From Oryzias latipes (Eukaryota; Chordata; Actinopteri; Beloniformes; Adrianichthyidae), in the NCBI RefSeq assembly GCF_002234675.1, contig NC_019870.2:5154485-5218484 (forward strand): 64,000 bases of DNA, given 5' to 3'. The translations under genes and the position numbers were made by a program. How positions within the stretch are numbered: the first letter of the stretch is position 1; every line of letters begins with the position of its first letter. The notes beneath the pieces are model-generated. The model was given only the letters and a program-made list of their open reading frames with translations. It was not told the origin of the DNA and ran no database searches. Positions 50,283 through 63,087 of this stretch are shown here, in pieces.

Positions 50283-50420
50283 AAGTTAAAGTCCCATTAG
50301 CTGTCACGCACCTAGGTGTGTGAAATTTGTTTGTTTGAGCTATCACCTGGGGGAGCGGTGAGCTACACCAACAGCCATGCTCGGGAATCATTTGGTGGTT
50401 TAACCCCCCCAAACCAACCC
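50283..50420 (+). mobile_element. Fish SINE-like repeat fragment
   Basis: GTCACGCACCTAGGTGTGTG, CCTGGGGGAGCGGTGAGCT, then CGGGAATCATTTGGTGGTTT AACC. I recognise this as a common dispersed repeat in teleost sequence, from memory. No coding frame. Confidence 0.55.
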
Positions 50421-50432
50421 CTAAATGCTGAG

Positions 50433-50700
50433 TCAGAATCTGAATACCTCCCATACCCTTTTGGCTTCTCCTTACCCCTACATTTAGCCCTCCAAAAAGA
50501 GAGTTATGGAAAAATAGTGTCTTCAAATTCGAATGTTACTACTGTTCAATGACATACATCATCAGTAATCACCAGTTATCTACGTTTGCCCGCAGCTGCC
50601 AGATCTCGGAAAATACGGACTGGTTCAAATGCCCCTACAGTTGGAGGGGTAGGGAGAAGCTGAAGGCGTGGGGGGAAAATTTGGATTCAGCCTTAGAATC
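50433..50700. mobile_element. Palindromic MITE
   Basis: The ends are inverted copies: AGAATCTGAATACCTCCCAT and CTTCTCCTTACCCCTACA against GTAGGGAGAAGCTGAAGGCG and TTTGGATTCAGCC. About 265 bp, non-coding, directly abutting the SINE-like fragment. Confidence 0.6.
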
Positions 50701-51502
50701 TTTGCTATAACTTGGCCTGCAATTGATCTTGGATGTGACCTTCCTGTCTTAGTCCAGACACTCTACCACATGGCCAAAGCTGGAAACTGATGTATCAGTA
50801 TTTGTAAACTGCACACACCGTTTTCACAGTAATTCCTTTTGTGTTTTACCATTATTTCCATTCATTTCAAAAAACGGTCTAGTTTTCAGAGCATAAGAAA
50901 AGAAATTAAAAATAGTTCTGTAAAATGAAAATTTATTGACCAAAACTAACCAAAAAATAGGTTTTTAATCTCAATAGGACATTCCTGGTTAAATAAACAT
51001 TAAAGAAAAATTCAATAATGCAAAATGTGTGACCTTGTTGATTTAATTAAATAGAAAAACAAACATTTTACAAAAAAGAAACAAAGATAACAGGTGTTTG
51101 TAATTATTTGCTGATTCTTTTGCCAGTTGGAATTAAATTTAAACCCTTTTTAAATTTGGGAACATTTGTATCTTTGTGAACCTTGACTTCTCTTCCTTTT
51201 TTGCCTTGGTGTTCATGGAGACCTGGCTACTGTTACCATGGCTACTTTGGATGTTACCAGTTTTTTTGTTATTTGAGAAAATCATTAGTACCAAGGTTGC
51301 TTTATGAAAACACTTACTTTGTTAAAAGCTTTTATGCTATTATAATTAGATGTGTACAGATTTTTTTTAAACCAGCTTTTAAGTTGCTGTCTTCCATTGA
51401 CCAGAAAAGCGGTTGAGTTATAAAGGACATTCACTTGGAACAAACAAGAAAAGCTTTTACTTTTAGATTGAGTCACTGGTAGCTGATTTTCTGTCACCAT
51501 TT

Positions 51503-54500
51503 CTAAATCTGTGACACCTTTTCTAAATCCTCCATGATTACATCCTGGTCTCTTCCATTGTTCTCTCCTGCCAAAGACTGTCCCTCTTTACGTGAGTACT
51601 TTCCATTTTGTACTAACATTGATCCAGCTCTGGAGCCAGGCCTGTTTATGCTGGCAGGCTGGACTGGGAGCACAGCGTTCCCTCTAATCCGATGGGAGAA
51701 GGTCTTCTGGCGCACAATATCAATGGAACAAAGCTGGAACTTGAAAGCTGCCTGAAAGCCTCTGCGGAAGTTCTCGTTGAAGAATCCGTAGATGATGGGG
51801 TTGACACTGCTGTTGAAGAAGGCCAACCAGTGAGCAAAGGGGTACACATAGATATTAATGACACGATACTGGTGCTCAGTCAGGCGGGCGTAGTCGCTTA
51901 GCATCATCAGAGTCCACAGAGGCAGCCAAGACAAAACGAAGAGCAGAGCAACGATAACAAGCATCATGATCACCCGCTTCTTCTTTCTTGAAATTGTTTG
52001 CCTTCCGTCCATGCTCAGTTTGTTGGCGCTGCTGCTCTCTCCGGTTGCACTTCCACTGCCCCTCGTGGGGGGAATGGTGGTCTTGAAGAGGGTGAAACCA
52101 ATTCGGGCATACATGATTACAATAAGATTCAGAGGGGCGAGGTAGATGTTAGCAAAAAGAACCGTGGTGTAGATTTTACGCATCTCCTGACTGGGCCAAT
52201 TCTCCCGGCACCAGTAGAAGGGGCGGGTCTTGCTCCTGTGGTCCACAACTATTCGTACCGTTGGCTCTTCTGTGACCTGCAGCATCACCCCTGATGGACA
52301 CATGATGAACAAGGCCAGGACCCAGATGATGACAATGATCATCTTTGAGGTGCCAATGGTCAGCTTCTGTCTGAAAGGGTAGACGATGCAGCGAAACCTA
52401 GCACAGGAAGTAAACAAAAGACCATCTGTTTTTTCAGAATAAACCGCCTCTAAGGGTTAAAACTGATATCTGCTTCACAACAATAGTAAAAAAAAATCAT
52501 TTAGATTCACTCTGATATTTACTTCTGCACCATGGTTTTCTTACAACTAAAATTAGTCTGCAGTTCACATCAAATCAAATTAAACTATTTTTGACAAAGA
52601 ACTTTTTATACTTTTTAAACACCTAGTGCTTTAAAATGGTAATTGGTGTATACCTATATGGTGCTTATTAACTTTGTTGAATGCCCAATGGGCTGCTTTA
52701 CAGGTACAGCTCCATTGACCCATGCAGACACTGAACACTGGCAACAACCTGTGGCCACCAGGAGCAATGTGGGGTTGAGTGTCTTATCCAAGGACACTTT
52801 GACACAACCTCATTTTGTTTGATTATTCTCCAAATTTTTGCTAAATTGTTCCACATTTCTTTTTTTTCTTTAAAGATTATATGTTTCATTGATTTTTCTG
52901 CATTTCTTTTCCATAAGTCAAAAATTCTCTGGCTGCAGACATCATCAGCCAGAAACAGAAATGACGCAACTTACCCTTACCATAACCTTACCCTTACCCT
53001 ACCTTACCCTAACCCAAAAGTATTCAGAACTTTAGAAAAACTTTATTAAAGCTTAAAACAAGAGACACCATAACTGTTAGGATTGCCATGTAAAAAAACA
53101 AAAACACTTTTTTTTAGCAGTATGGGGGTACTCCAGTTCTGGACATTTATGTCTGTAGCCAGGTGCTCCTGGAAATTCCGGCAATGTTAAGAAAAAGGCC
53201 CCAAGACTAACACAGAGAAATAAAATTCCCATTGACTGTATGTCTCGTTTACAATGCCTGGAAGACACGAATGACATTGGTAATCATGTCTCCATGCCTG
53301 GTTCATAGGATCATTCGGAGACTCTCCTAGTATGGTGAGCTTCACCATCTGCTGCAGGAGCTGCGTCTGAATGACAGCCGCTTTTAGCAATACTTCCCTT
53401 TCTCTGTGTGTTTCTCAGTTTTATGACTTGCTCTCCCACATTAGTCCGAGGAGGGAAAAATAAAAATAAGAATAACATTTTTATTATTTTCTCAATGATA
53501 AGAAAAATATTATGAAGTTAAAGAGAACGATGAGATTCTTCTCCACGTTGGTTTTGGACTCCACCCACTGATCAAACCATCAACATTACTTAGGCCAAAG
53601 CAGAGTCCCTGATCGGTTGATGTGGTGCAAAATACATATTTGAACTCTGGATGTGCAAAACATGCTGCAGGATATCTAATTGCATCTGTACATTGAAACT
53701 GGACGACCCTGACAAGCGAATCACGTTCGGTGGGAACACAGCTTTACACAATCCCCTCTGACATCCATGTTTACCTGCCCAGTTTGACAGATTAAATAAT
53801 GTCAAACTACAATTTTAAAAGTATTTCATTCCTGAAATTGGTAATACTACTTTGGCAAATGATCCTCCTTGTGAAGACAGCTGTAATATGTTTTACCTCT
53901 AGCTCGAAAGGAAAAGGAACCACTCATTTCAGAACCTTTAGAATCAGCAAACCTACTTTGTAGATCCAAGAGGGATCTAGTAGATTTTTGTCCAGAGAAT
54001 GGAACAGTGCTGGATCTATTTCTTAAACTGTACCAAACCATCTAAAATCAATCATGGGTGCACTGATCCTAATTACCACCTTAGGAAATGGGCCAAATGC
54101 AAATGTGACGGCCATAGAAATACATTAACCAGACTAATAATCTCTGTTGTCGGCCATATGATTCTGAACAGGGCGAATAAAGTCTGAGGTCATGAATCTA
54201 TGACAATAAAGGACTAGACATGATTGAATCCTTTTTTAGTTCACCAGTCAGCACGCCCCTAATTATGGATGAATTTTAGTTTTAATACAATCAGAACACA
54301 GTCAGTGAACCAACCCTAACCAGATGCTTAAAAATAACCGTGATCAGATGGTGGAACAGTGCTTACCTGTCAACTGCTATGGCAACCAACGTGAACACAG
54401 AAGCTGACACCGATATCCCTTGAACCATACCACTTAGTTTGCACACAATGCTGCCAAATGGCCATCCTGCACAGAGAGGGGAAGTGTAAAAGTATGATGA

Positions 54501-54877
54501 AACCAACAGTGGCCCACATCTTCCATCCATTTCCTGCCAGAACATTTACCTGTTATGATGTTGTCCAGCAGCGTGGTTGGCATGCAGAAGATGCCCACAA
54601 GCAGGTCGCTGATGGCAAGGTTTAGGATGAACAGGTTGGTGACAGTGCGCATGTTCTTGCTGCGGAGCACAATGAAGCACACCACACCGTTTCCTACCAT
54701 GCACACCACGAAGATCAGCAGGTAGGAGACGGTGAAGACTGCAGCCACCGAGGGTTTATGGAGGTAAAAGTCCACGTAGGTGACATTCTGGTGGATAAAA
54801 GGCTTTTTCTGCTGGTCTGAGGAATTATCAGGGTCCCAGTCCTCCATGCTGGAGTTAAAAACTAGACGTTCTGTCAT
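51503..54877 (-). CDS. npffr2: Neuropeptide FF receptor 2-type GPCR, three coding exons
   Basis: A class A GPCR for RFamide peptides at the plasma membrane, known in the family to couple to Gi/o. Coding exons: 54877-54550, 54466-54367, 52397-51503. Phases agree; 1323 nt, 440 aa. The N terminus has three N-glycosylation sequons (N8, N18, N31). TM1 begins near residue 44 with [18 protein letters not shown] gives Asp2.50; VCKLSG and FYWCRENW carry the ECL1-ECL2 disulfide cysteines; AVDRFRC is the DRY-type motif. [28 protein letters not shown] with LSDYA at the top of TM6, and [16 protein letters not shown] complete the fold. TM5 and ECL2 wording and the VIMEDLEK tail are closer to human NPFFR2 (VMEELKE) than to NPFFR1. 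The start is the first ATG after an acceptor-like CCTCATAG; a 5' non-coding exon probably lies upstream. Intron 2 is only 83 nt. Paralogue number in fish is not resolved. Confidence 0.93.
52660..52805. mobile_element. SINE/LINE-tail-like fragment in an npffr2 intron
   Basis: CAATGTGGGGTTGAGTGTCT TATCCAAGGACAC is the well-known motif shared by several fish SINE tails, and GGGCTGCTTTACAGGTACAG precedes it. Short and non-coding. Confidence 0.45.
52969..53015. repeat. Degenerate interstitial telomere-like repeat
   Basis: Six or seven short units close to CTTACCC, TTACCC and CTAACCC in about 45 bp. This resembles the vertebrate telomeric repeat (CCCTAA) with several variant units. It lies within the last npffr2 intron. 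Confidence 0.6.
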
Positions 54878-57415
54878 AATGAGACCTATGAGGAGGAGAG
54901 ACACAGTGTTACGAACTATGTGGGTATTAAGTCCATGATATAACTGGGAACAGTTACTGGAAAATATATTAGCATTGATTGTTACCACATGAAATGAAAT
55001 ACCCCCCCCAAAATGTCAATAACTGAACTGCTGGGTTTTTTAATTGAATGTGCTGACGTGGCCAAGAGCATGCCCTATAACATTCAGGCAATTTACAGAA
55101 CAAAGCATATTCAGTCCTCACCTCATCCATTCACACCTCTGTATCATTTTCACACCTCTGAAATCTGCTCTCTTCTCTTCAGGCAAGAATACATTATCAC
55201 TCATTTGTCACCCTTTGTGGAAATGTGGATAGTATTCGCACGTTTTTCTGCAAAATTACGATAACAAGATGTACCAAAAAATGTAAATTTGTCCAGCATT
55301 TTTAGAGGCACTGAATTCACAGTTCAAAGAGACCACTGAAGTGCTGAAGTAATGAAAGAAAACACTCTTAAGGAAATACAGGCACTTATTGATTCCCCAA
55401 AACACTGTTATTTTATGCAAACCGTCCACCAATCAAAGAGTTTTGTCCCGTTTCTATGGTACAGCAATGTAGGAAACCAGGATAAGAATAGTTTTAGCAC
55501 ATACAGAGCAGAACTGTCTGAAAATGTGTGTAAATACAAAGGGAGAGTTTAAAAAAACCTCATAGATTACTGTAAAAATCAAGAGACAATAACAGATTTT
55601 GCCCTATTTTAATAATTTAGCAGCTTGAAAATCTTTTTTCAAAATAAAATTCAGGTTTTTTCCATCAACAGAAGCCGCAGTAAAAATCCTTTTTGCATTT
55701 CATTTGTGCATTCTTACCCTTCAAAGTGCTATTTTTGAATTTTAATCCTTCCTTCTGTCCCTCCAGATGTCAGGTGTTTTTTTATGCAATAGAAATCCTG
55801 CTGTCTGAGAGCTGAAAGCAGCGCTCCTGCATCCCTAAGTGAAAGCCGGTACATCCACGCTGCGCGCTTGACAGGCAGAACTACTGCTGCATTTATAGAA
55901 GACAGAGAGAACACAGGACTCACATGGGAGAGAAGGGTTGGGTGCTGCACAGCCTAAGTCCATCATATCCCTCGTATGTGCTGTGTGAACTGGGTATTGT
56001 ACGGTTAAGGCAAAGGGGAAAAGAAACTAATCGCTTTTGTTTTACTTCTTACTTTGAGATCAAATCAGTAAACAGGTGCTGGCACTGATTTTAAGGATCA
56101 CATTTCAGTTTTACCAGGCAAGTTTTTGGTGCTGGACCCCAGTTGTCCATGTTTGCCCTTCATGAGGAAAATGGCAAAAATAGTCTGAAAGAAACCAAAA
56201 TAAAAACAAATTTTCTGTCTGTGTTGTGAAAACAGTTGGGTAGATTCAACAGTCAGCACCAACTCTGTCAGAAAGCCACAGGGAATTAGTTATATGGGAG
56301 ATGTGTGGTTTAAAATAAAACATCAAATTTACTTCCTACATCATATGAAAAACTCGTGAAAGCTTCCCCTTTAAAATCAACTTCTGCCTGTTAAAGTTGA
56401 GACGTTAAGATGTTTTTTTTAACAAAGTTAAACCCTTTTTTTGTTTAAAAATAAATGCGGATTTGGTCACATTTCCATCTTTAGAATTCAAGCATGTGGC
56501 CAATAGATAGAAAAATGAGGAATTTTATCTTTAGGTACCTACTAAATACCTCAAATTTGTGTGTTCAATTTGTTCTTAGAAATCAAATTTGTGAATTTTA
56601 GTTAAAAAATCTGGACAATAACTCACACCAAAGTCAAAATGTGTAGATGTTTAAAAACTGAAAGCTGTTCTGTTTTTGAAATAAATGAGAACATGCCCTC
56701 TAACGTTAAGCCCACTTGTAAGAATTAGCATAAATCTGCCAGCCTTCACTGCAAAAATTAAAATTATAAAAATTAAAATTTCCATAAGAAGCCTTTTTCC
56801 TATGCTAATTGGAAATGTGTAACAATGTAGCTAAATATATTAAAAAATTTAATGGGTTACCTTTACGCCGCATACAAAATAATACAAAAATTACCATTTT
56901 ATTTAAATAAAATTTACATGTTAAAGTGCTCATTGTAAAACAGTAATGTCTGTGTATTATGAAACTCAAATACACATCTGTGAAAGGCAACTTGATGAGT
57001 CAGAACATTGTGCGGAAAAAAGTACGCTAGAAGTACAGCCAGTATACTATTGACCATGTTAGTGTAGTGTAGGAAAAATACTCACTGAATACTTCTTTAG
57101 ACTAAATTTGAGCATTTTAAGTTTACAATACATAGATAGTGTATGAAAAGTAAACTTCAAGTATACTTTTGGTTCATTTTTAGTAAAGGCTACGTCAGGG
57201 CTGTGCAAGCTTCTTTGACTCGTGGGCCACAAAAGATTCTGAAATTTGACGGAAGGGTCTGACGCACGGAGCGTCTTGGTGACCCAACTCGTGTAAAAAG
57301 GAAAAAAATGTTGTCTGAACAACAAAAGCGTGCATTCATTTTAATTGAAATGTTATATTAAAAAAAAAAGAAATGTTATATCATATATAACATTATATAT
57401 AACATCATATATAAC

Positions 57416-57416
<1 letters not shown>

Positions 57417-57468
<52 letters not shown>
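57417..57468. repeat. (TA)n microsatellite
   Basis: About 25 TA units with one interruption near 57440. A second short (TA)n lies at 57528-57552, next to the GT array. Confidence 0.9.
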
Positions 57469-57469
<1 letters not shown>

Positions 57470-57472
<3 letters not shown>

Positions 57473-57527
57473 CATCCATCCATCCATCTTCCTCCGCTTA
57501 TCCAGGACCGGGTCGCGGGGGCAGCAG
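57470..57527 (-). mobile_element. LINE 3' tail with (ATGG)n
   Basis: The reverse strand reads CTGCTGCCCCCGCGACCCGG, then GATAAGCGGAGGAAGATGG with ATGG copies. This is a very common fish LINE 3' end. It belongs to a different element from the neighbouring RLE-type ORF. Confidence 0.65.
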
Positions 57528-57529
57528 AC

Positions 57530-57552
<23 letters not shown>

Positions 57553-57626
<74 letters not shown>
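57553..57626. repeat. (GT)n microsatellite, about 37 units
   Basis: Uninterrupted dinucleotide array. Its translations (VCVCV or THTHT runs) produce spurious long open frames on both strands. Confidence 0.95.
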
Positions 57627-57628
<2 letters not shown>

Positions 57629-57639
57629 ATATAACAACA

Positions 57640-58889
57640 CCCCTCTCACCCTCCGCGGGTGGTTTCTCCTCCAAGCTCGGGTCCTCTACCAGAGGCCTGG
57701 GAGCTTGAGGGTCCTGCAGTATCTTAGCTGTTCCTAGCACTGCGCTTTTCTGGACTGAGAGGTCTGAGGTCTTTCCAGGTATCTGTTGTAACCACTCCTC
57801 CAGCTTGGGGGTTACTGCCCCGAGTGCTCCAATTACCACAGGGACCACTGTCACCTTCACTTTCCAGGCTTTCTCCAATTCTTCTCTGAGTCCCTGGTAT
57901 TTCTCCAGTTTCTCATGTTCCTTCTTCCTGATGTTCCCATCGCTTGGCACTGCCACATCCACCACAACGGCTTTCCTCTGTTCTTTATCCACCACTACAA
58001 TGTCTGGTTGGTTCGCCATTACCATCCTATCAGACTGGATCTGGAAGTCCCACAGGATCTTTCTTTCAGGTTCTTTTTCTTTTTTAACTTGTCCTGTCCA
58101 ACAGCTGGGCAGGCAGATGAGAGCTGAGGGCCTCTTGTGTTGGACATATTTTACTTTAACAAGAGGGGTTATAAATCTTCAGACATACCTCTGGAATAAA
58201 CCCCTTTTGTAATTGAGGCCAAACTTTATTAATTTCAACCATGTTTGAAAATCTTTGGTGTTGGACCGGACGGAAAAGGAAAGAAGGGAAGAAGAGAGAG
58301 GGATGTTGGAGAGGGGGGGGGTTAGGAGGGTGATAATAGGAGGGGAGGGGGGATAAGACAATGAAGCAGCATAAAGCAACAAGTTTACTGGTTGTTTATC
58401 CTTACGGTAAGGTTCAAATGCAGTACAAAAAGGGCGGGGCCTGTCCACACACACACTCAAATGTTATAAACACACCTGCTAGCTGCAGAAATGTCCACAT
58501 GTCAACATGTACACAAAACAGATAGTGTTCACACACGCATACTTATGCCTTTAAACCAACTAGTGTGAAATATTTCATTCATTCTATCACGCAAACTATT
58601 AGTGCAAAGGTGAGCTAGCACCTGTGCTCAGGTGAGTGTTTATGTTTTTCTAAAATAGATGGTGGAACGTGAAAAGAAGGAAGGAGAGTGCCCAGCCACA
58701 GTCCCACAGGATCTTTGCCCTCTCATTCTCTGCCACCTTTGGGGGTGTTTCCCATTTTGACCTTGGGGTGTCCAGTCCATAATCAGCACACATGCTCCTG
58801 TATATTATTCCAGCCACTTGATTGTGGCGCTCCATGTATGCTTTCCCTGCCTGCATCTTCCACCCTGCAGTTATGTTGATAGGCTGCAT
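57640..58889 (-). mobile_element. Non-LTR retrotransposon ORF C-terminal fragment, split by an insertion
   Basis: Two blocks of one reading unit lie on the minus strand: 58889-58701 (AGKAYMERHNQVAGIIYR through ERAKILWD) and 58062-57640 (resuming at KILWDFQIQSDRMVMANQPD, then VVDVAVPSDGNIRKKEHEKL, VVPVVIGALGAVTPKLEEWL, SVQKSAVLGTAKIL). I recall this as the C-terminal part of a fish LINE. The PD-then-VDVAVP pattern suggests a restriction-like endonuclease of the R2/NeSL type, which is inference. The end is frameshifted. Inactive. Confidence 0.75.
58063..58700. mobile_element. 638-bp insertion with a perfect 16-bp target duplication
   Basis: GTCCCACAGGATCTTT occurs at 58047-58062 and again at 58701-58716, exactly at the point where the LINE reading frame is interrupted. 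A 16-bp duplication suggests target-primed retroposition. The insert is G/A-rich in the middle (58265-58350) and begins near TCTTTTTTAACTTGTCCTG. Family not recognised. Confidence 0.75.
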
Positions 58890-61669
58890 ATTGCCCCCAA
58901 GTCATAGTTTGCCCACCCCTGGTCTAAGTATACTTGAAGTACACTTAAATTGACGACTTTTTGCAAAGGCAATTTAGTCAAACTTTTCAGTATCTATGAA
59001 ATTCAAAGTTTTTCTGGATCAGCAAAGTTAATCTTATTCTCTCGAGTTTGATGGGTTTGTGACTCCTATTCAGGAATGATGTAATGCTTGCGAACCTGCC
59101 TGCAATGCTGACATCCTTCACCTATTTCTCACAACATAAGCTGTCAGGATCATTTTCATCTATTTTCATGAGGGACCTTTCTGCATAAACCTTCAGTGCT
59201 ATTTTCTAATTTTCTGTATTTCATTAGTTTTTACTCCAACATTTAAGATTAAAGCACCACCTCAAAGATTAAAGATGACACTATAGGAGTATAGCAAGCT
59301 TTTAAGATTCAAAATGAACAATCATATGACCATTTGAATCTTTTAATTTGTTAAAACCTCTCCTTTGGTGCTGCAGTAACATTGAGAACAATGTGTAAGG
59401 CCTTTTAAAAAGACATAGAAGTTGGAAAAAAGCAGTGATTGATTCAACTTGAAACAAAGAGTGAGTCATAATGTTTTCGTAAATGTTAGCTCTTAACCCA
59501 CTTAAACTTTATTTTTACCTTCTTCTACCATCAAATTTAAATTGAACAATATTTGCTGAATATTTTTACATTTATAAGTAAGATGCATTAACGTGAATGT
59601 GCAAAAAAAAATCTGAAATTGCATCTTATGCATTTGTGCTCTCTGCTGTCATGTTTCCAATATCACAAAGGCCTTGAATAGAAACTATTGACCATTTATG
59701 TATAAAAATACTTATTAAAAGCAATAAAATCATATTAGAGGATAGATTGTGAGAACACTTCACAGATATTAAAGAGTAGCAGGTTTCTCTCTTCCAATCA
59801 GTCAAAGTAATATTGTCAAACATAAGTCGAGTCAAACACACATCAAGCTAATTTGTCATGAAAACAGAAGCGCAAATGGATAAAACAATAAATTTAGCTT
59901 TTTCATTTATATCAAAGTTTAGCCAAAAAAACTGAACAAATCAAAACAGAAGTAAGGATAATTAAAATCATTAAAAACGAACCAAAAAACGTCAGCAATT
60001 CAAACTGGATTCAAAGCAAAAGGGACAAAATGCTGTCACACTTCTACAAGTCAAAAAGTTTTCAAATATTGTTTTAACCCTTAAAAAAATAAGCAGGTAC
60101 AGGAAACTAAGAGTTTATTTCCCTAAATAATTAACTTTTTCCTCATAAAAAATCTTGTTTCAAGTGAAAAGGGAACTATTTAAAAGTTTAGAAAAACTTA
60201 CAACAGAAGAACTTACATTTGATTGAAAAATGTGCAGGAAAATGAAGCATTTCTCAAATTTCTGCACATATAAAAAAAAGGTCATTTCTCAAGAAAAAAA
60301 AAACGGAGTGCTAGACAGCTCATTTTTGCTCCACTCTGACCATAAATTGCACAACTGCAGACTGTGTTCATCTTTTTTTTCCTGCTTTTACAGTTCCACA
60401 AAAAAAGAAAAAATCTTAGACCCGCTGGCCACTTATAACACAATGTTCCACTTTAAATGTTGCCTTAAACACATCTATTTACCTCCTTATCTTGTCAGGA
60501 CAGTGTCCATCACCATTTAACCTCACAGGGGCTGAGAAGATAAGCACTTATGCAACTTTTACTGACACAAATTCAAAACAAAAAGAATAGATATAAGCAG
60601 AAATGAATAAACAAATCAACGATTATCATTTATTTGGACTCTGTTAAGCTCTGAACCGACTAATAAGAAACACGGAGACAGAAAAGCTCAAGTTGCCAGT
60701 CCAGGAAACTGCCTGAAAGGCCCTGAGGGAAAATGCACTAATGGGTTCTCTTGACTGAGAAATGACAGTCTGGACATGTAATCACTGGACAATGTTGTGA
60801 GCCTTGGAGACCATGTCATTGGAGGCATGAAGCCTCAGTGAACACCGACGGTTCATTAAGGACACTGAAGCTGTTAGATGGACAAGCCCCTGTGCAAATG
60901 TGCAAAATGGCTTTTAGCTGCCAGTACATCTACATCTTTATATATAAAAAAAAGTTTAAGCATACCGGTATATTTCTAAAATCCTTTTTAAGGGAGGCCA
61001 TAAACGTAGTTACCTCTTGAGGATAAATTACGTGAAGGGTGAAGATGATCTTTGACCAACAGGAATACCGTTAAGATTTTGAAAAAGAATGCTGAAAAAT
61101 AATGAAAAGAGAGGACACATGGTCAAATGTGTTAAAACAAGTATTTAATCAAAATGCGAAAATTCCCTTTAGTTCTCAGTGGGTAATTTAAGAAATCACA
61201 TGATCTCAGTCATGGACTTTAAAAAAAATGTTGTAGGGTTTCTTTTTGTGCGTGTGTGTGTGTAAAAAATGAGGAAACAGATAAAATTAATTATTATGCT
61301 GAAGAATAAAAGAGCTTTTATGTTGAAAAGCAACACTGCCCTCTTAAGACAAAACCTGAAACTTGCCTCTTTTTTTTTTACATTGAGATGTTGCAGAAAA
61401 AACTGTTGCCAACTGCAAGCATTTTGCAAATTTATTCTGAAGCTGAAAGACTTTCACCAAAACCAAAGAACTGGTCTACCAATAGAAACAAACATGAACG
61501 TTTGCATAATGATGAACCTTTTCCCTTTTGGCAAAGGATCAGTAAAGACTTGGTTTGTTTCTCCATGCATCTCCACAGTAATGCTCTAAAAGCAAGCTCT
61601 TTGCTAAACTGTCTAAAAGCAGACAGCAGCATGGATTAACATATAAATCTCCAGAGAATTCACGAACGC

Positions 61670-61840
61670 ACAAACTCATCTTTTTACTCAGCCTTTTAAC
61701 TCCGGACTTAGTGGGCCAGCTTATTAACTTTTATTGTTTTACTGTTTCTTTTGTTGTCAAGTGATTTTATTTACATTTGCCGTCATGGAAAGCACTTTGG
61801 TTGCTCATGCTTTTATAAGTGCTATATAAAAAAAAGATTT
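61670..61840 (+). mobile_element. LINE 3'-tail fragment
   Basis: CTCATCTTTTTACTCAGCCT, then GGAAAGCACTTTGGTTGCTC and AAGTGCTATATAAAAAAAAG form a standard fish LINE 3' end. Confidence 0.55.
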
Positions 61841-63056
61841 TAAAAAAGGAAATCATCACATCTTTATTTCTATCAGGACAATGAAGTATATTATTTATGA
61901 TTTCATATGTCTTTTACTGTGGTAAATTTCAAAATAAAGCTACAATTAATGCAACTTTTATTGAATCTTTAAACGATAAAAAAAAACAATCACCCAAAAC
62001 ATGTCGGAAAAAAAACATGCACATATAATTTTATTGTTTCATAACCTCATTAAATATTTATGGATATTTAAAATAATTTACCAAAATTTTTTACATTTAA
62101 ATCATCCTACAGCTTTATATAAAATATTAAACTTGTTTGCAGACATGTCAGTAAACCATAAAAGATTTCCTTCCAGTTACTTCAAGCATTAATATCTCTA
62201 GAGAATAAAACTGGATGAATGAAAAAAAAATGTAACTGCTTTACACATATTCTTTTACACATAAATTGAAAGACTCTACAATTTCGGTATTTGTACGACT
62301 GTGAGTCAAACGTTCATTTTGGCCTTTTATTTTCTTAAAAACGTAAGATTCTGACAAAACTTTTTTTAGTTTAGGTGTGCATGTTTTTATTGTTTGACAT
62401 GTAAAAATATTTGTCTTTTACCATAAAATCAAAGGAATAGAAAATACCTCATTTGCCTTGATGCACAAACATATACAGAATCATGTATTAAAGAAAAACT
62501 GGTTCATTAAAAAGCCAGAAATAAATACAGAAAAACATTTAAAAATCATTTGGATCACTTTATTGCTCATTTGAAACCCTACTGCATAAAAAAACACTTC
62601 TTTTGAGTAACATACAGTTATTTGAGCACTTAAGATGCTTGTACAAAATAGTTTGTGTAGTATCTGTATTAAAAGAAACAAAAAATACAAGAATTATTGT
62701 GTCAGATGTCAAAATATACAGACATCAGAATCAAGTGTTGTTTTTGGGTCAGTCTTCAGCTTCCCACCATGTTTTTTTGGTACCTGTGTGTGTTTAAATC
62801 TGCAATGGAAGCACGATCCAGTCAATCAGACAAATGTACAGATTCCAAACAGTATTGCACATGATTGCAAAGTGAAATCTAAGTGGAGCATGAATAGAAA
62901 GGTCTCAAAAATTATGATTTTGAGGAGAAAATAGGTATATTCTTATTTTTACATCTATGAAACAGTAGTTCTTCCACATCTGGATAGTGTACATCTCACA
63001 GTGATTATTTTTGATTTCAGTTTTACAAAGATATACAAGTAAGAAAGTTAGTAAAG

Positions 63057-63087
63057 GTTTGTTTGTTTGTTTGTTTGTTTGTTTGTT
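63057..63087 (+). repeat. (GTTT)n microsatellite
   Basis: About seven to eight perfect GTTT units. Confidence 0.9.

Larger units (their letters stand above)
46440..51500. other. Intergenic region between convergent genes
   Basis: Tail-to-tail spacer between the plus-strand smarca2-derived gene and the minus-strand npffr2-type gene. It contains copy 3 of a MITE family, a SINE-like fragment and a palindromic MITE. The remainder is AT-rich without exons I can recognise. Confidence 0.6.
57196..58921. mobile_element. hAT-type element carrying nested insertions
   Basis: The left end CAGGGCTGTGCAAGCTTCTT and right end AGTTTGCCCACCCCTG are imperfect inverted hAT-type ends. The 8-bp flanks GGCTACGT (57188-57195) and GTCTAAGT (58922-58929) match at six of eight positions, as expected of an old target duplication. 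The interior has been filled by a LINE fragment and repeats, so no hAT transposase is seen. Confidence 0.7.

Noticed and set aside
57345-58025. Open frames with Val-Cys and Thr-His runs
   Set aside because: Translations of the (GT)n and (TA)n microsatellites fused to repeat sequence, not genes.
57805-58212. 135-codon plus-strand frame
   Set aside because: Antisense to the LINE ORF, whose protein motifs are on the minus strand.
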